From a bacterium (GTDB lineage: Bacteria; Bacillota; Clostridia; Oscillospirales; Acutalibacteraceae), in NCBI GenBank assembly GCA_020624805.1, contig JAHKVW010000009.1:1-37816 (forward strand): a stretch of DNA of 37,816 nucleotides, written 5' to 3'. Below, piece after piece: positions 8,862-16,011 of this stretch. Both the position numbers and the translations under genes were made by a program. The notes under the pieces were generated by a model. The model saw nothing but the letters and a program-made list of their open reading frames with translations. It made no database searches and was not told the origin of the DNA. Within the stretch, counting starts at the first letter, position 1, and each line of letters opens with the position of its first letter.

Positions 8862-10664
8862 ATGAACAACGACAGTTTCAGTAAGAACACATCAAAAACC
8901 TTTTTGAAGGGCGCGATGATCATGACCGTCAGCATGGTCGTGGTCAAGGTGCTCGGCATGCTGTACAAGATTTTCCTGTACCGTATGTTTGCCGCCTATG
9001 ATGACGCGGCGGGCTTCTCGATGAGCAGTGTCGGTATCGGACTGCTGAGCAACGCCTATGAGGTTTACACCCCGCTTTTCGCGCTGGCGACGGCGGGATT
9101 TCCGATCGCGGTATCGCGTCTGATCGCGGAGAGTATCACGCAAAAGCGGTATCGGGATGTAGACGTCATCTATAAAACATCCAAAAAATTCTTTATTTCG
9201 ATGGGCGTGATCTGCTTCGCGCTGATGGTCGGTATCAGCTTCATTTATGTACAGCTGATCAAATCGCCTGATTCCATCTACGCGATGATGACCCTCGCGC
9301 CCTCGATCTTCATCGGCTGTCTGGTCGCGATCTACCGCGGCTACTTTGAGGGACAGCGCAATATGTTCCCCACCGCGTGCAGCGAGGTCATCGAAATGCT
9401 GGTCAAGGTCATCAGCGGTTTGTCGATGGGCTTCCTCGTGATGAAGTTCGGTATGGACGAATTCGGCGCAAAGGGGACGGTTTTCGGTAAGATGTATCCC
9501 ACTGCCGAAATGGCGATGCAGCGGCTGCTCGCGTATTCCGTAGCGGCGGCGATCGCGGGTATCGCGCTGGGATCGTTGGTCGCGTTCCTGTTCCTGCGCA
9601 TCTACTATTCCAAGCACAAGTTCATCGTTACCGACGAGATGTATCGCGATTCGGTCGACGCGCGTACACAGCGAGAGACCTTCCGTATCCTGCGCAACAC
9701 CGCGATCCCGATCATCCTCTCGGCGTTTATTATGAATATCTCCACGACCATCGACGCGGTCGTGATCCAGAATGTCCTGTACAACACCTGCCGCGTGAAC
9801 CTCGACGGACTGATCTCACAGTTCGATCCGAAGTATTCGGCGGAGCTGTACAACATGGTACAGGGCGAAGAGATCAAGCTGCATACCTCCTTGTGGGGTT
9901 GCTTTGCCAACGCTCTGCCGCTGATGCAGCTGGTCACCACGGTCACGCAGGTGTTCGGTACCTCGGCGCTGCCGAACGTCACCGCCGCCTACACCTCGGG
10001 TGACAAAAAAGAGCTCAAGCAGAGCATGGAGACTGTCATCAAGCTGACGATGATCTTCACCCTGCCCGCGGGACTCTCTCTGTTCGCGCTGGCGAATCCG
10101 ATCATCGCGCTGCTCTACGGCGGCGGCTTCGAGGCGGAGGTCTCCGCTTCTATCCTGCGTCTGATGGGCTTCTCGTGCATCGTAGTTGCCGCGTCGACTC
10201 CGGTGATGAGTATGCTGCAGAGTCTGGGCAAGGTCAACCTGCCGCTGATCCTCTGCTCCATCGCGATGGTGCTCAAGATATCGACCAACTACCTCTTCGT
10301 CAGCATGGCGGAGCTGAATGTCACCGGCGCCGCGATCGGCTCACTGGTCGCGTTCACCTTTGTTTTTGTCGCCGGTATGTACCTGCTCATCAAGCACTCC
10401 GGCGTCAGACCCGACTTTATCAATACGATCTTAAAGCCCTTTATCTGCGCGGCGCTCTGCGCGGCGACAGCGTACGGCGTTTATATGCTGATGAATCGTT
10501 TTGTTAGCTATGTGATCGCGCTGATGGTCGCGATCGTAGCGGCGGTGATCGTTTACATAGTTGCGCTGATGCTGATCAAGACTTTTGATAAAGAAGAGAT
10601 ATATATGCTGCCAAAAGGCAACAATATTGTAACAATTCTTGAAAAACTCCATTTATTAAGGTAA
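8862..10664 (+). CDS. MOP-superfamily flippase, SpoVB/YabM-like
   Basis: The protein has 600 residues and is very hydrophobic, with about 14 predicted membrane helices typical of the multidrug/oligosaccharidyl-lipid/polysaccharide exporter superfamily. The N-terminus resembles SpoVB, YabM and YtgP (MurJ). Family members flip lipid-linked cell-wall or polysaccharide precursors across the membrane. The next genes are mazG and hup, as in the yabM-yabN(mazG) region near spoVT of Bacillus and Clostridia, which favours the YabM branch. The ATG at 8862 follows an ACGGAG site. Which lipid-linked substrate it carries cannot be told. Confidence 0.87.
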   Translation: MNNDSFSKNTSKTFLKGAMIMTVSMVVVKVLGMLYKIFLYRMFAAYDDAAGFSMSSVGIGLLSNAYEVYTPLFALATAGFPIAVSRLIAESITQKRYRDVDVIYKTSKKFFISMGVICFALMVGISFIYVQLIKSPDSIYAMMTLAPSIFIGCLVAIYRGYFEGQRNMFPTACSEVIEMLVKVISGLSMGFLVMKFGMDEFGAKGTVFGKMYPTAEMAMQRLLAYSVAAAIAGIALGSLVAFLFLRIYYSKHKFIVTDEMYRDSVDARTQRETFRILRNTAIPIILSAFIMNISTTIDAVVIQNVLYNTCRVNLDGLISQFDPKYSAELYNMVQGEEIKLHTSLWGCFANALPLMQLVTTVTQVFGTSALPNVTAAYTSGDKKELKQSMETVIKLTMIFTLPAGLSLFALANPIIALLYGGGFEAEVSASILRLMGFSCIVVAASTPVMSMLQSLGKVNLPLILCSIAMVLKISTNYLFVSMAELNVTGAAIGSLVAFTFVFVAGMYLLIKHSGVRPDFINTILKPFICAALCAATAYGVYMLMNRFVSYVIALMVAIVAAVIVYIVALMLIKTFDKEEIYMLPKGNNIVTILEKLHLLR

Positions 10665-10707
10665 TATATAGGATATAAGTGGTTTTCTGCCGCTTTTTGG
10701 AGAGACT

Positions 10708-11493
10708 ATGGATTTTCAGTACAAGGATACATATGATATCAATGATCTGATCCACATCATGCGGATCCTGCGCGCTCCCGACGGATGTCCCTGGGACAGG
10801 GTACAGACGCATGAGAGTATCCGCCAGAATTTCATCGAAGAGACCTATGAGGCGGTCGAGGCGATCGACAAGGGCGATTCACCCCTGCTCAAAGAGGAAC
10901 TCGGCGATGTGCTGATGCAGGTGATCTTCCATTCACTGATGGAGGAAGAAGCGGGACGGTTCGATTTTAACGACGTCTGCAACGATGTGTGTCAGAAGCT
11001 GATCATCCGTCATCCCCATGTCTTCGGTAATATCGAAGCCGATACCCCTCAAGAGGTGCTCAAAAACTGGGACGCCATCAAGATGCGGACCAAGTCGCAG
11101 AAGAGCAATGCCGATTCTGTCGACGACGTAGCGCGATCTCTGCCGGCGCTCATGCGTGCCCAAAAGGTGCAGAAGCGCTCCGCCAAGTCGGGTATGGACT
11201 TCCGTTCTGCCGAAGAAGCCGCCGTCAAGGTGCCGGAGGAACAGCGTGAGCTGTTCGCGGCGATCGACAGCGGCGATCAAGCGAAGATCGAAGAAGAGTT
11301 GGGAGATCTGTTGTTCTCTGTCGTCAACATCGCACGGTTTGCCGGTGTGGACGCGGAACAGGCGCTCACTCGCTCGACCGATAAATTCGCCAAGCGTTTT
11401 CGCGCGGTGGAGGCGCTCGCAAAACAGCGCGGCATCGATATGAAAAACGCACCTGATTCGTTAATCGATTCCCTCTGGGAAGAAATTAAATAA
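10708..11493 (+). CDS. mazG: Nucleoside triphosphate pyrophosphohydrolase MazG
   Basis: The protein has 261 residues with two MazG domains. The first begins DGCPWDRVQTHESIR and holds the metal-binding EE..E (E44, E45, E48) and EELGD (63-67). The second repeats EELGDLLFSVVN near residue 195. MazG hydrolyses (d)NTPs to NMP and pyrophosphate, removing abnormal nucleotides, and can lower ppGpp in some bacteria. The ATG at 10708 follows GGAGAG. It lies between the SpoVB-like flippase and HU, a conserved gene order. Confidence 0.93.
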   Translation: MDFQYKDTYDINDLIHIMRILRAPDGCPWDRVQTHESIRQNFIEETYEAVEAIDKGDSPLLKEELGDVLMQVIFHSLMEEEAGRFDFNDVCNDVCQKLIIRHPHVFGNIEADTPQEVLKNWDAIKMRTKSQKSNADSVDDVARSLPALMRAQKVQKRSAKSGMDFRSAEEAAVKVPEEQRELFAAIDSGDQAKIEEELGDLLFSVVNIARFAGVDAEQALTRSTDKFAKRFRAVEALAKQRGIDMKNAPDSLIDSLWEEIK

Positions 11494-11526
11494 ACAACAA
11501 GCGAAACTATTCGCAAAAAAGATTAA

Positions 11527-11817
11527 TTGGAGGAAACTAAAATGAAAAAGTCAGAACTCATCGCAGTTGTAGCTGAAAAGGCTGCTATTTCCAAGAAGGA
11601 CGCTGAGGCTGCTGTAGCCGCTACCTTCGACACCATCGTTGAGACCATCGCTGCCGGTGACAAGATCCAGATCGTTGGCTTCGGTACCTTCGAGAGAAGA
11701 GAGAGAAATGCTCGTACCGGCGTAGATCCCAGAACTAACGCTAAGATCGAGATCCCTGCTTCCAAGGTTCCCGCATTCAAGGCAGGCAAGGCTTTCAAGG
11801 ACGCTGTAAACAAGTAA
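11527..11817 (+). CDS. hup: HU-family DNA-binding protein
   Basis: The protein has 96 residues: [25 protein letters not shown] (helical dimer part), then [15 protein letters not shown] at the base of the DNA-binding arms, and a C-terminal [12 protein letters not shown]. It is a nucleoid protein that bends and wraps DNA as a dimer. A strong TTGGAGGAAAC ribosome site precedes ATG 11527. Codon choice shifts to GCT, GTA and AGA compared with the GCG/CGC-rich neighbours, as expected for a very highly expressed gene. A perfect-stem terminator follows. Confidence 0.96.
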   Translation: MEETKMKKSELIAVVAEKAAISKKDAEAAVAATFDTIVETIAAGDKIQIVGFGTFERRERNARTGVDPRTNAKIEIPASKVPAFKAGKAFKDAVNK

Positions 11818-11833
11818 TTTGATACAGATAAGC

Positions 11834-11868
11834 AGAGCTGACAGGCAACTGTCAGCTCTTTCCTTTTG
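11834..11868 (+). terminator. Rho-independent terminator after hup
   Basis: AGAGCTGACAG (11834-11844), loop GCAA, CTGTCAGCTCT (11849-11859), then TTTCCTTTTG. This is a perfect 11-bp stem with a stable tetraloop and a T-rich tail. Confidence 0.93.
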
Positions 11869-12063
11869 TTAGTGAGGAGTTAGGAGTTAGGAGTGAATAA
11901 AGGAAAACATTTGCTGCGGCGCAGCATTATCATCCCCTTTTGCTGACGATAGCTTCTTTTTTGAAGACCCCAAGAGAATATAGATTCAGCACAATGGAAG
12001 TGATAAAGATGAAAGCGATATTATCATGCCAATTCCTCATTTCTCATTTCTAATTCCTAATTA
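11868..12063. repeat. TTAGGAG-type inverted-repeat element
   Basis: The left end has tandem heptamers (GGAGTTAGGAGTTAGGAGTG, about 11875-11895). The right end (12028-12063) reads TTCCTCATTTCTCATTTCTAATTCC, whose complement is a diverged copy of the left arm. The interior of about 130 bp is non-coding. Fills most of the gap between hup and the next gene. Resembles the MITE-like elements with short TTAGGA(G/A)-rich ends found in many Firmicutes. Confidence 0.65.
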
Positions 12064-12066
12064 AAT

Positions 12067-12101
12067 ACGGCCGCCCTTTCGGACGACCGTTCTTTCTTTT
12101 T
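12067..12101. terminator. Strong hairpin, terminator between convergent genes
   Basis: ACGGCCGCCC (12067-12076), loop TTTC, GGACGACCGT (12081-12090), followed on the plus strand by TCTTTCTTTTTG. It lies just past the 3' end of the minus-strand lipoprotein gene. The T-rich side faces plus-strand transcripts, so it may act mainly as a second stop for hup or repeat read-through, and as a 3' hairpin for the minus-strand gene. Confidence 0.65.
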
Positions 12102-12107
12102 GCTTGA

Positions 12108-12572
12108 TTATTTCAGCGCTTTTTCGATATCGGCGTTGATGTCCGCCTGTTTATCGCTGATCACCAGCCAGACGAAGTTGCCGTTATCCTTGGGAGAACA
12201 AGCCTCGATCATGCTGACCTGCTCGGCGTTATAGCTTTTTGCGTCGCTGAGCTGAGAACGCAGGCGGCTGTCGAGCTGCGTCTTGATACGACCCGCTGCA
12301 TCCGCGTCGACGGCTTCGATGAGGATCACTTCGGTGTAGCCCTCGGATGCCGCTTTGGTGAACTCCGCTGCGAACTGCTTGACGTCCTCGGGCGGAATGG
12401 TGTAGTAGCGCTTGAGATTATCAGCACTATCCACCGCGGTCAGTGTGCTGAAACCGTATTTGCTGTTGATGTCATCCAGTACTTTCTTGAGGTCGACGTT
12501 CTTCGCGCCGCAAGCGGTGAGCATCGCCAGCGCCAGAACGGCGGCGATAATGATGGTAAATACTCTTTTCAT
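12108..12572 (-). CDS. DUF4358-like lipoprotein
   Basis: The protein has 154 residues from ATG at 12572 (MKRVFTIII), chosen because AAGGAA lies 6 nt upstream and the lipoprotein signal begins there; the frame itself is open further upstream. The signal peptide ends in the lipobox LTAC. The mature part resembles small Clostridia lipoproteins of the DUF4358 type, with EVILIEAVDADAAGRIKTQL and a C-terminal FVWLVISDKQAD. The function of that family is unknown; it is anchored outside the membrane. It is a diverged paralogue of the plus-strand gene at 15458-15922. It has its own promoter and is transcribed divergently from the alpha/beta hydrolase. Confidence 0.78.
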   Translation of the reverse strand: MKRVFTIIIAAVLALAMLTACGAKNVDLKKVLDDINSKYGFSTLTAVDSADNLKRYYTIPPEDVKQFAAEFTKAASEGYTEVILIEAVDADAAGRIKTQLDSRLRSQLSDAKSYNAEQVSMIEACSPKDNGNFVWLVISDKQADINADIEKALK

Positions 12573-12602
12573 TTCGGTTCCTTCTTTCGTTTTGTTTGTG
12601 CT

Positions 12603-12631
12603 ATTATACCGCATCTCGATGAAAAAATCAA
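12603..12631 (-). promoter_or_regulatory. SigA-type promoter for the minus-strand lipoprotein
   Basis: Read on the minus strand: TTGATT (12631-12626), 17-bp spacer, TATAAT (12608-12603). The -10 hexamer is a perfect consensus, about 30 bp before the chosen ATG at 12572. Confidence 0.8.
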
Positions 12632-12679
12632 CGGACGTGTCAGCATTGTAACATTGATACGTAAAAAACAGGGATGTTG

Positions 12680-12708
12680 TTGAGATTTTTAACCGCGTAT
12701 GTTATACT
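12680..12708 (+). promoter_or_regulatory. SigA-type promoter for hydrolase/radical SAM pair
   Basis: TTGAGA (12680-12685), 17-bp spacer, TATACT (12703-12708), ending 37 bp before ATG 12746. It is divergent to the lipoprotein promoter about 50 bp away. Confidence 0.78.
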
Positions 12709-12745
12709 GAATATTAGTATTAGTTTACGGAAATCAGGTGATCTG

Positions 12746-13537
12746 ATGAAAACAGATTTAGTTTGTGTCAACGGTATTGAAATGGAATACTTTTCCTTTG
12801 GCAGCGGAGAGAGGGCGTTTGTTATTTTGCCCGGCGTCTCGACCCGCAGTCTGATGCTTTCGGCAATGGCGGTCAGCGCGGCTTACAGAGCTTTCGGTGA
12901 GGAATACACCGTCTATGCCTTCGACCGCCGCCGCAATATGCCCGACGCTTATTCCGTCAGACAGATGGCGTCCGATACCGCCGCTGTCATGCAATCGCTT
13001 GGGATCGCCGACGCGGATATCTTCGGCGCGTCACAGGGCGGTATGATGGCGATGTGTATCGCTGTCGATCATCCCGAGCTGGTGCGTAAGATGGTGCTTG
13101 GTTCCACCGCTGCCAAGATGGATGATCGGGGGAGAGAGGATACAAAACGCTGGATCTCGCTCGCGCAAAGCGGTGATCTGACCGCCCTGACTGCCGAGCT
13201 GATCGACTCTCTGTACTCCGAAAACACCATCGGTAAGTATAAGGATATGCTGCTCCATATGAACGACGGGATGACGGAGTATGATATCAGGCGGTTCATC
13301 CTGCAGACGCAGGCGCTCGATGGTTTTGATATCACGGGTGAATTGCACAAGATCCAATGTCCCGTTCTGGTGATCGGCTCAGAGGGTGACAAGGTGCTCC
13401 CGCCGTCACAGTCGTGCCTGATCGCTGAGGCGCTCAACGCTTCATTATATATGTATAGCGATGAATACGGGCACTGTGTCTTTGATGAAGCTCCCGATTA
13501 TAAACAGCGTTTGCTCGACTTCTATCATCAGCCATGA
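12746..13537 (+). CDS. Alpha/beta-hydrolase
   Basis: The protein has 263 residues from ATG 12746; codons upstream in the same frame overlap the promoter and are excluded. The nucleophile elbow is GASQGG (S96). A late acid sits in GSEGDKVLPP and the catalytic histidine in YGHCVFDE, giving a complete Ser-Asp-His triad. It is a cytosolic serine hydrolase or esterase of the HAD-independent, lipase-like class with unknown substrate. The stop overlaps the start of the next gene by 4 bp (ATGA), implying coupled translation with the radical SAM protein. Confidence 0.87.
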   Translation: MKTDLVCVNGIEMEYFSFGSGERAFVILPGVSTRSLMLSAMAVSAAYRAFGEEYTVYAFDRRRNMPDAYSVRQMASDTAAVMQSLGIADADIFGASQGGMMAMCIAVDHPELVRKMVLGSTAAKMDDRGREDTKRWISLAQSGDLTALTAELIDSLYSENTIGKYKDMLLHMNDGMTEYDIRRFILQTQALDGFDITGELHKIQCPVLVIGSEGDKVLPPSQSCLIAEALNASLYMYSDEYGHCVFDEAPDYKQRLLDFYHQP

Positions 13538-14463
13538 ACGATACTTCGATGGAACAGGCTAATAATAGATGTTATTATTCTTTAAACGAATATTATAAAC
13601 AAAAATACGGCAAAAAGGTCTATCGCCTCGCCATCAGCGGCGGCATGACCTGTCCCAACCGTGACGGCACGATCGGGGAGAGAGGCTGTATCTTTTGCAG
13701 TGCGGGCGGATCGGGTGAATTCGCTTCATCCGCGGGGCTTTCCGTCGGTGAACAGCTCGAAGAAGCCAAACGCAGGGTGCGCGCAAAGACCCGCGACAAC
13801 CTGTATATCGCGTATTTTCAGCCGTTCACCAATACCTACGCCCCTGTCGAAAAACTGCGGGCGTTGTATGAGGCGGCGATCGCGCCCGATGATATCGTGG
13901 GGCTTTCGATCGGCACACGCCCCGACTGCCTGCCGCCCGAGGTGATCGAGCTACTGCGGGAGATCAACCGCAAAAAGCCCGTGACCGTGGAACTGGGATT
14001 GCAGACGATCCATGAGAGTACCGCCGCCTACATCCGGCGCGGCTATCCGCTCTCCGTTTACGATGAGGCGGTCAAGGCGCTTCATGCGGCGGGGATCGAG
14101 GTAGTCACTCATGTGATCCTCGGTCTGCCCGGTGAAACAGAGGAAATGATGCTCGAGACCGTCAAGTATGTCGGGCGAGTGACCGACGGCGTCAAGCTCC
14201 AGCTGCTGCATGTGCTCGAGGGCACCGACCTTGCCGCCGACTATCTCAGCGGTCGGTTCCGCACCCTCACGCTCGAGGAATACGCGCGCATTTTGTGCCG
14301 TTGTATCCGCATCCTGCCCGAAAATGTCGTGATCTATCGACTGACGGGTGACGGTGATAAAAAACATTTGATCGCGCCGCAATGGAGCGCGGATAAAAAA
14401 TGTGTATTGAATTATATCAACAAAATCTTAGCGGATAATCAGATACAGCAGGGTGAACAATAA
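13534..14463 (+). CDS. TIGR01212-type radical SAM protein (YhcC/YtqA family)
   Basis: The protein has 309 residues. It starts near YYSLNEYYKQKYGKKVYRL, followed by the unusual cluster site C40-X11-C52-X2-C55 (CPNRDGTIGERGCIFC) that marks the TIGR01212/YhcC family. SAM-binding segments follow (GLSIGTRPDC, VTVELGLQT). The Bacillus member YtqA has, to my recollection, been connected with tRNA wobble-uridine modification; I treat this as a lead, not as proof. Translation starts inside the stop of the alpha/beta hydrolase, and no terminator is obvious after it. Confidence 0.88.
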   Translation: MNDTSMEQANNRCYYSLNEYYKQKYGKKVYRLAISGGMTCPNRDGTIGERGCIFCSAGGSGEFASSAGLSVGEQLEEAKRRVRAKTRDNLYIAYFQPFTNTYAPVEKLRALYEAAIAPDDIVGLSIGTRPDCLPPEVIELLREINRKKPVTVELGLQTIHESTAAYIRRGYPLSVYDEAVKALHAAGIEVVTHVILGLPGETEEMMLETVKYVGRVTDGVKLQLLHVLEGTDLAADYLSGRFRTLTLEEYARILCRCIRILPENVVIYRLTGDGDKKHLIAPQWSADKKCVLNYINKILADNQIQQGEQ

Positions 14464-14542
14464 TCCGTGCAAAATGAATTAAAAATTATTGGGATATAGC
14501 ACCGCTATTATTCTTTATTAGAAATATATCGTGAAATTCGTG

Positions 14543-14551
14543 TGCTATACT
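14543..14551 (+). promoter_or_regulatory. Extended -10 promoter for SGNH lipoprotein
   Basis: TGCTATACT at 14543-14551 is an extended -10 (TGn plus TATACT). No convincing -35 lies at the right distance, which is usual for extended -10 promoters. It is about 68 bp before ATG 14620. Confidence 0.6.
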
Positions 14552-14619
14552 TTTTCCACATCATGTAGAAGTTTGTCAAATTTCAGATTTTTGGATACTT
14601 GTGGAGATGATTATTCCCG

Positions 14620-15378
14620 ATGAAAAAGTTTTTTGCAATTGTTTTGACACTGCTTTTATGTATGGCTGTGCTTCTCAGCGGCTGTAAAAGCGAGAAAAGC
14701 GCGCCTACCGAGGTCCAGCCCGAGACTGCCGCGGCGGCGACCGACTCCGGTTATGATACGACCACTCCCAAGAGTGCGGAGTGGTTCGATAACGCGGTAT
14801 TTGTCGGCGACAGCGTCACCTTAAAGCTCGACTATTACTGTCAGGAGCATCCCGAGGCGCTGGGCAAGGCTTCGTTCTACTGTGCCGGCAGTCTGGGATA
14901 CACCAACGCGCTGTGGGCGCTCGACAATCCCGAGGCGGTTCACCCCTTCTATGAGGGCGCCAATCACTTGGTTGAGGATTGTGTCGAGATCACCGGCAAA
15001 AAGAACGTCTTCATCATGCTGGGCATGAACGATATCGGCCTGTACGGTACCGACGGCGCGATGAACAGCTGTAAGCAGGTCGTGACTAAGATCCTCGAAA
15101 AGTCCCCCGACGCGCATATCTATCTGCAGACTGTCACCCCGATGATCGAATCGGCACAGCTTGAGAGCTTCAACAACACGTTGGTCAAGGAATTCAACGG
15201 TAAGCTCAAGGCGTATTGCGACGAAAAGGGCTATCATTATTTAGATGTATATTCCGCTCTCGCGGATGATAAGGGTAATCTGCCGAAGGAGCTGTGCAGT
15301 GATCCCGATAACATGGGTCTGCACTTCAACGACACCTCCTGCCAGATGTGGGTGGATTATCTGAAGAAGAACGCGTAA
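14620..15378 (+). CDS. SGNH/GDSL-hydrolase-like lipoprotein
   Basis: The protein has 252 residues. A signal peptide with lipobox LLSGC (C22) leads to an Ala/Thr-rich linker and an SGNH-hydrolase fold: GDS (63-65) with the nucleophile Ser, a Gly-rich block II region (AGSLGYTN), GMND (block III Asn) and LHFND with the likely catalytic His. It is a surface-anchored esterase or acetyl-ester hydrolase, perhaps acting on cell-wall or dietary glycans (inference). It has its own promoter and is followed by a short repeat and the second DUF4358-like gene. Confidence 0.85.
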   Translation: MKKFFAIVLTLLLCMAVLLSGCKSEKSAPTEVQPETAAAATDSGYDTTTPKSAEWFDNAVFVGDSVTLKLDYYCQEHPEALGKASFYCAGSLGYTNALWALDNPEAVHPFYEGANHLVEDCVEITGKKNVFIMLGMNDIGLYGTDGAMNSCKQVVTKILEKSPDAHIYLQTVTPMIESAQLESFNNTLVKEFNGKLKAYCDEKGYHYLDVYSALADDKGNLPKELCSDPDNMGLHFNDTSCQMWVDYLKKNA

Positions 15379-15382
15379 TAAT

Positions 15383-15436
15383 ATTGTCACTGCGAGGCGA
15401 TAATACTTGTTTTACAAGCTGTGGCAATCTCAACTG
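15383..15436. repeat. Short dispersed hairpin repeat (GTCACTGCGAGG...GTGGCAATCTC)
   Basis: ATTGTCAC (15383-15390) pairs with GTGGCAAT (15421-15428) with one G-T pair, and CTTGT-TTT-ACAAG (15406-15418) forms an inner stem. The outer words TCACTGCGAGG and GTGGCAATCTCAACTG are those of a very widespread bacterial intergenic repeat (recognised from memory). It lies in the 79-bp gap before the second DUF4358-like gene. Confidence 0.65.
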
Positions 15437-15457
15437 AATATAGAACGGAGGTCAAAA

Positions 15458-15922
15458 ATGAAAAGATTTCTTTGTGTGATCGCAGTGATCACCGTACTGG
15501 CTGTAACACTCTGCGCCTGCGGACAGGCGGCAAAACCGCTCTCTGAGATTTTCGAGAAGCTCAAGACCGATTACAATATCACCGATATGTTAGAGTACAA
15601 GAGCGCGGATGATCTGAGCCGTTACGGTATCAAAGCGGAGGATGTGGAAGAATCCGCCGGCGGCGTCAACAAGACCGGCGTCAATCAGGAAGAGATCGTT
15701 CTGGTCAAGACGAAGGACGCCGACGCGGCAAAGCGTGTGGAAGACGCGCTGAACAAGCGTCTGGAATCCAAGCTGAACGAGACCAAGAACTACAATCCCG
15801 AGCAGTACGCTATCGTCGAGAAATGCTCCGTTGATGTCGACGGCAACTATGTGTCCATGATCATCTCTTCCAATGCCGAAGCGATGAAGAAGGATTACAA
15901 AACCGCTATCGGCGTAAAATAA
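15458..15922 (+). CDS. DUF4358-like lipoprotein (paralogue)
   Basis: The protein has 154 residues from ATG 15458, preceded by CGGAGGT at 15446-15452; the upstream in-frame codons are part of the repeat. The signal peptide has lipobox LCAC. The mature domain shares the pattern of the minus-strand gene at 12108-12572: EEIVLVKTKDADAAKRVEDALNKR, then YNPEQYAIVEKCSV and YVSMIISS. It is an outside-facing lipoprotein of unknown role. A bidirectional terminator follows. Confidence 0.8.
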   Translation: MKRFLCVIAVITVLAVTLCACGQAAKPLSEIFEKLKTDYNITDMLEYKSADDLSRYGIKAEDVEESAGGVNKTGVNQEEIVLVKTKDADAAKRVEDALNKRLESKLNETKNYNPEQYAIVEKCSVDVDGNYVSMIISSNAEAMKKDYKTAIGVK

Positions 15923-15933
15923 TCAAAAAACTA

Positions 15934-15976
15934 CCGTGAATTTGAAGGCGCTTTCCTCAAATTCACGGTTTTTTTG
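15934..15976. terminator. Bidirectional rho-independent terminator
   Basis: CCGTGAATTTGA (15934-15945) and TCAAATTCACGG (15957-15968) form a perfect 12-bp stem. Seven T follow on the plus strand (15969-15975), and six A precede it (15925-15930), giving a T-run on the minus strand. It serves both the plus-strand lipoprotein gene and the convergent GTPase-ribonuclease gene. Confidence 0.93.
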
Positions 15977-16011
15977 TTTCATATCGGTTTTTAATAGAAA
16001 GAAGACAATTA

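Noticed and set aside
8653..8865. 70-codon plus-strand open frame before the flippase gene
   Set aside because: Lies wholly in a palindromic repeat and ends inside the next gene's start; no ribosome site or family resemblance.
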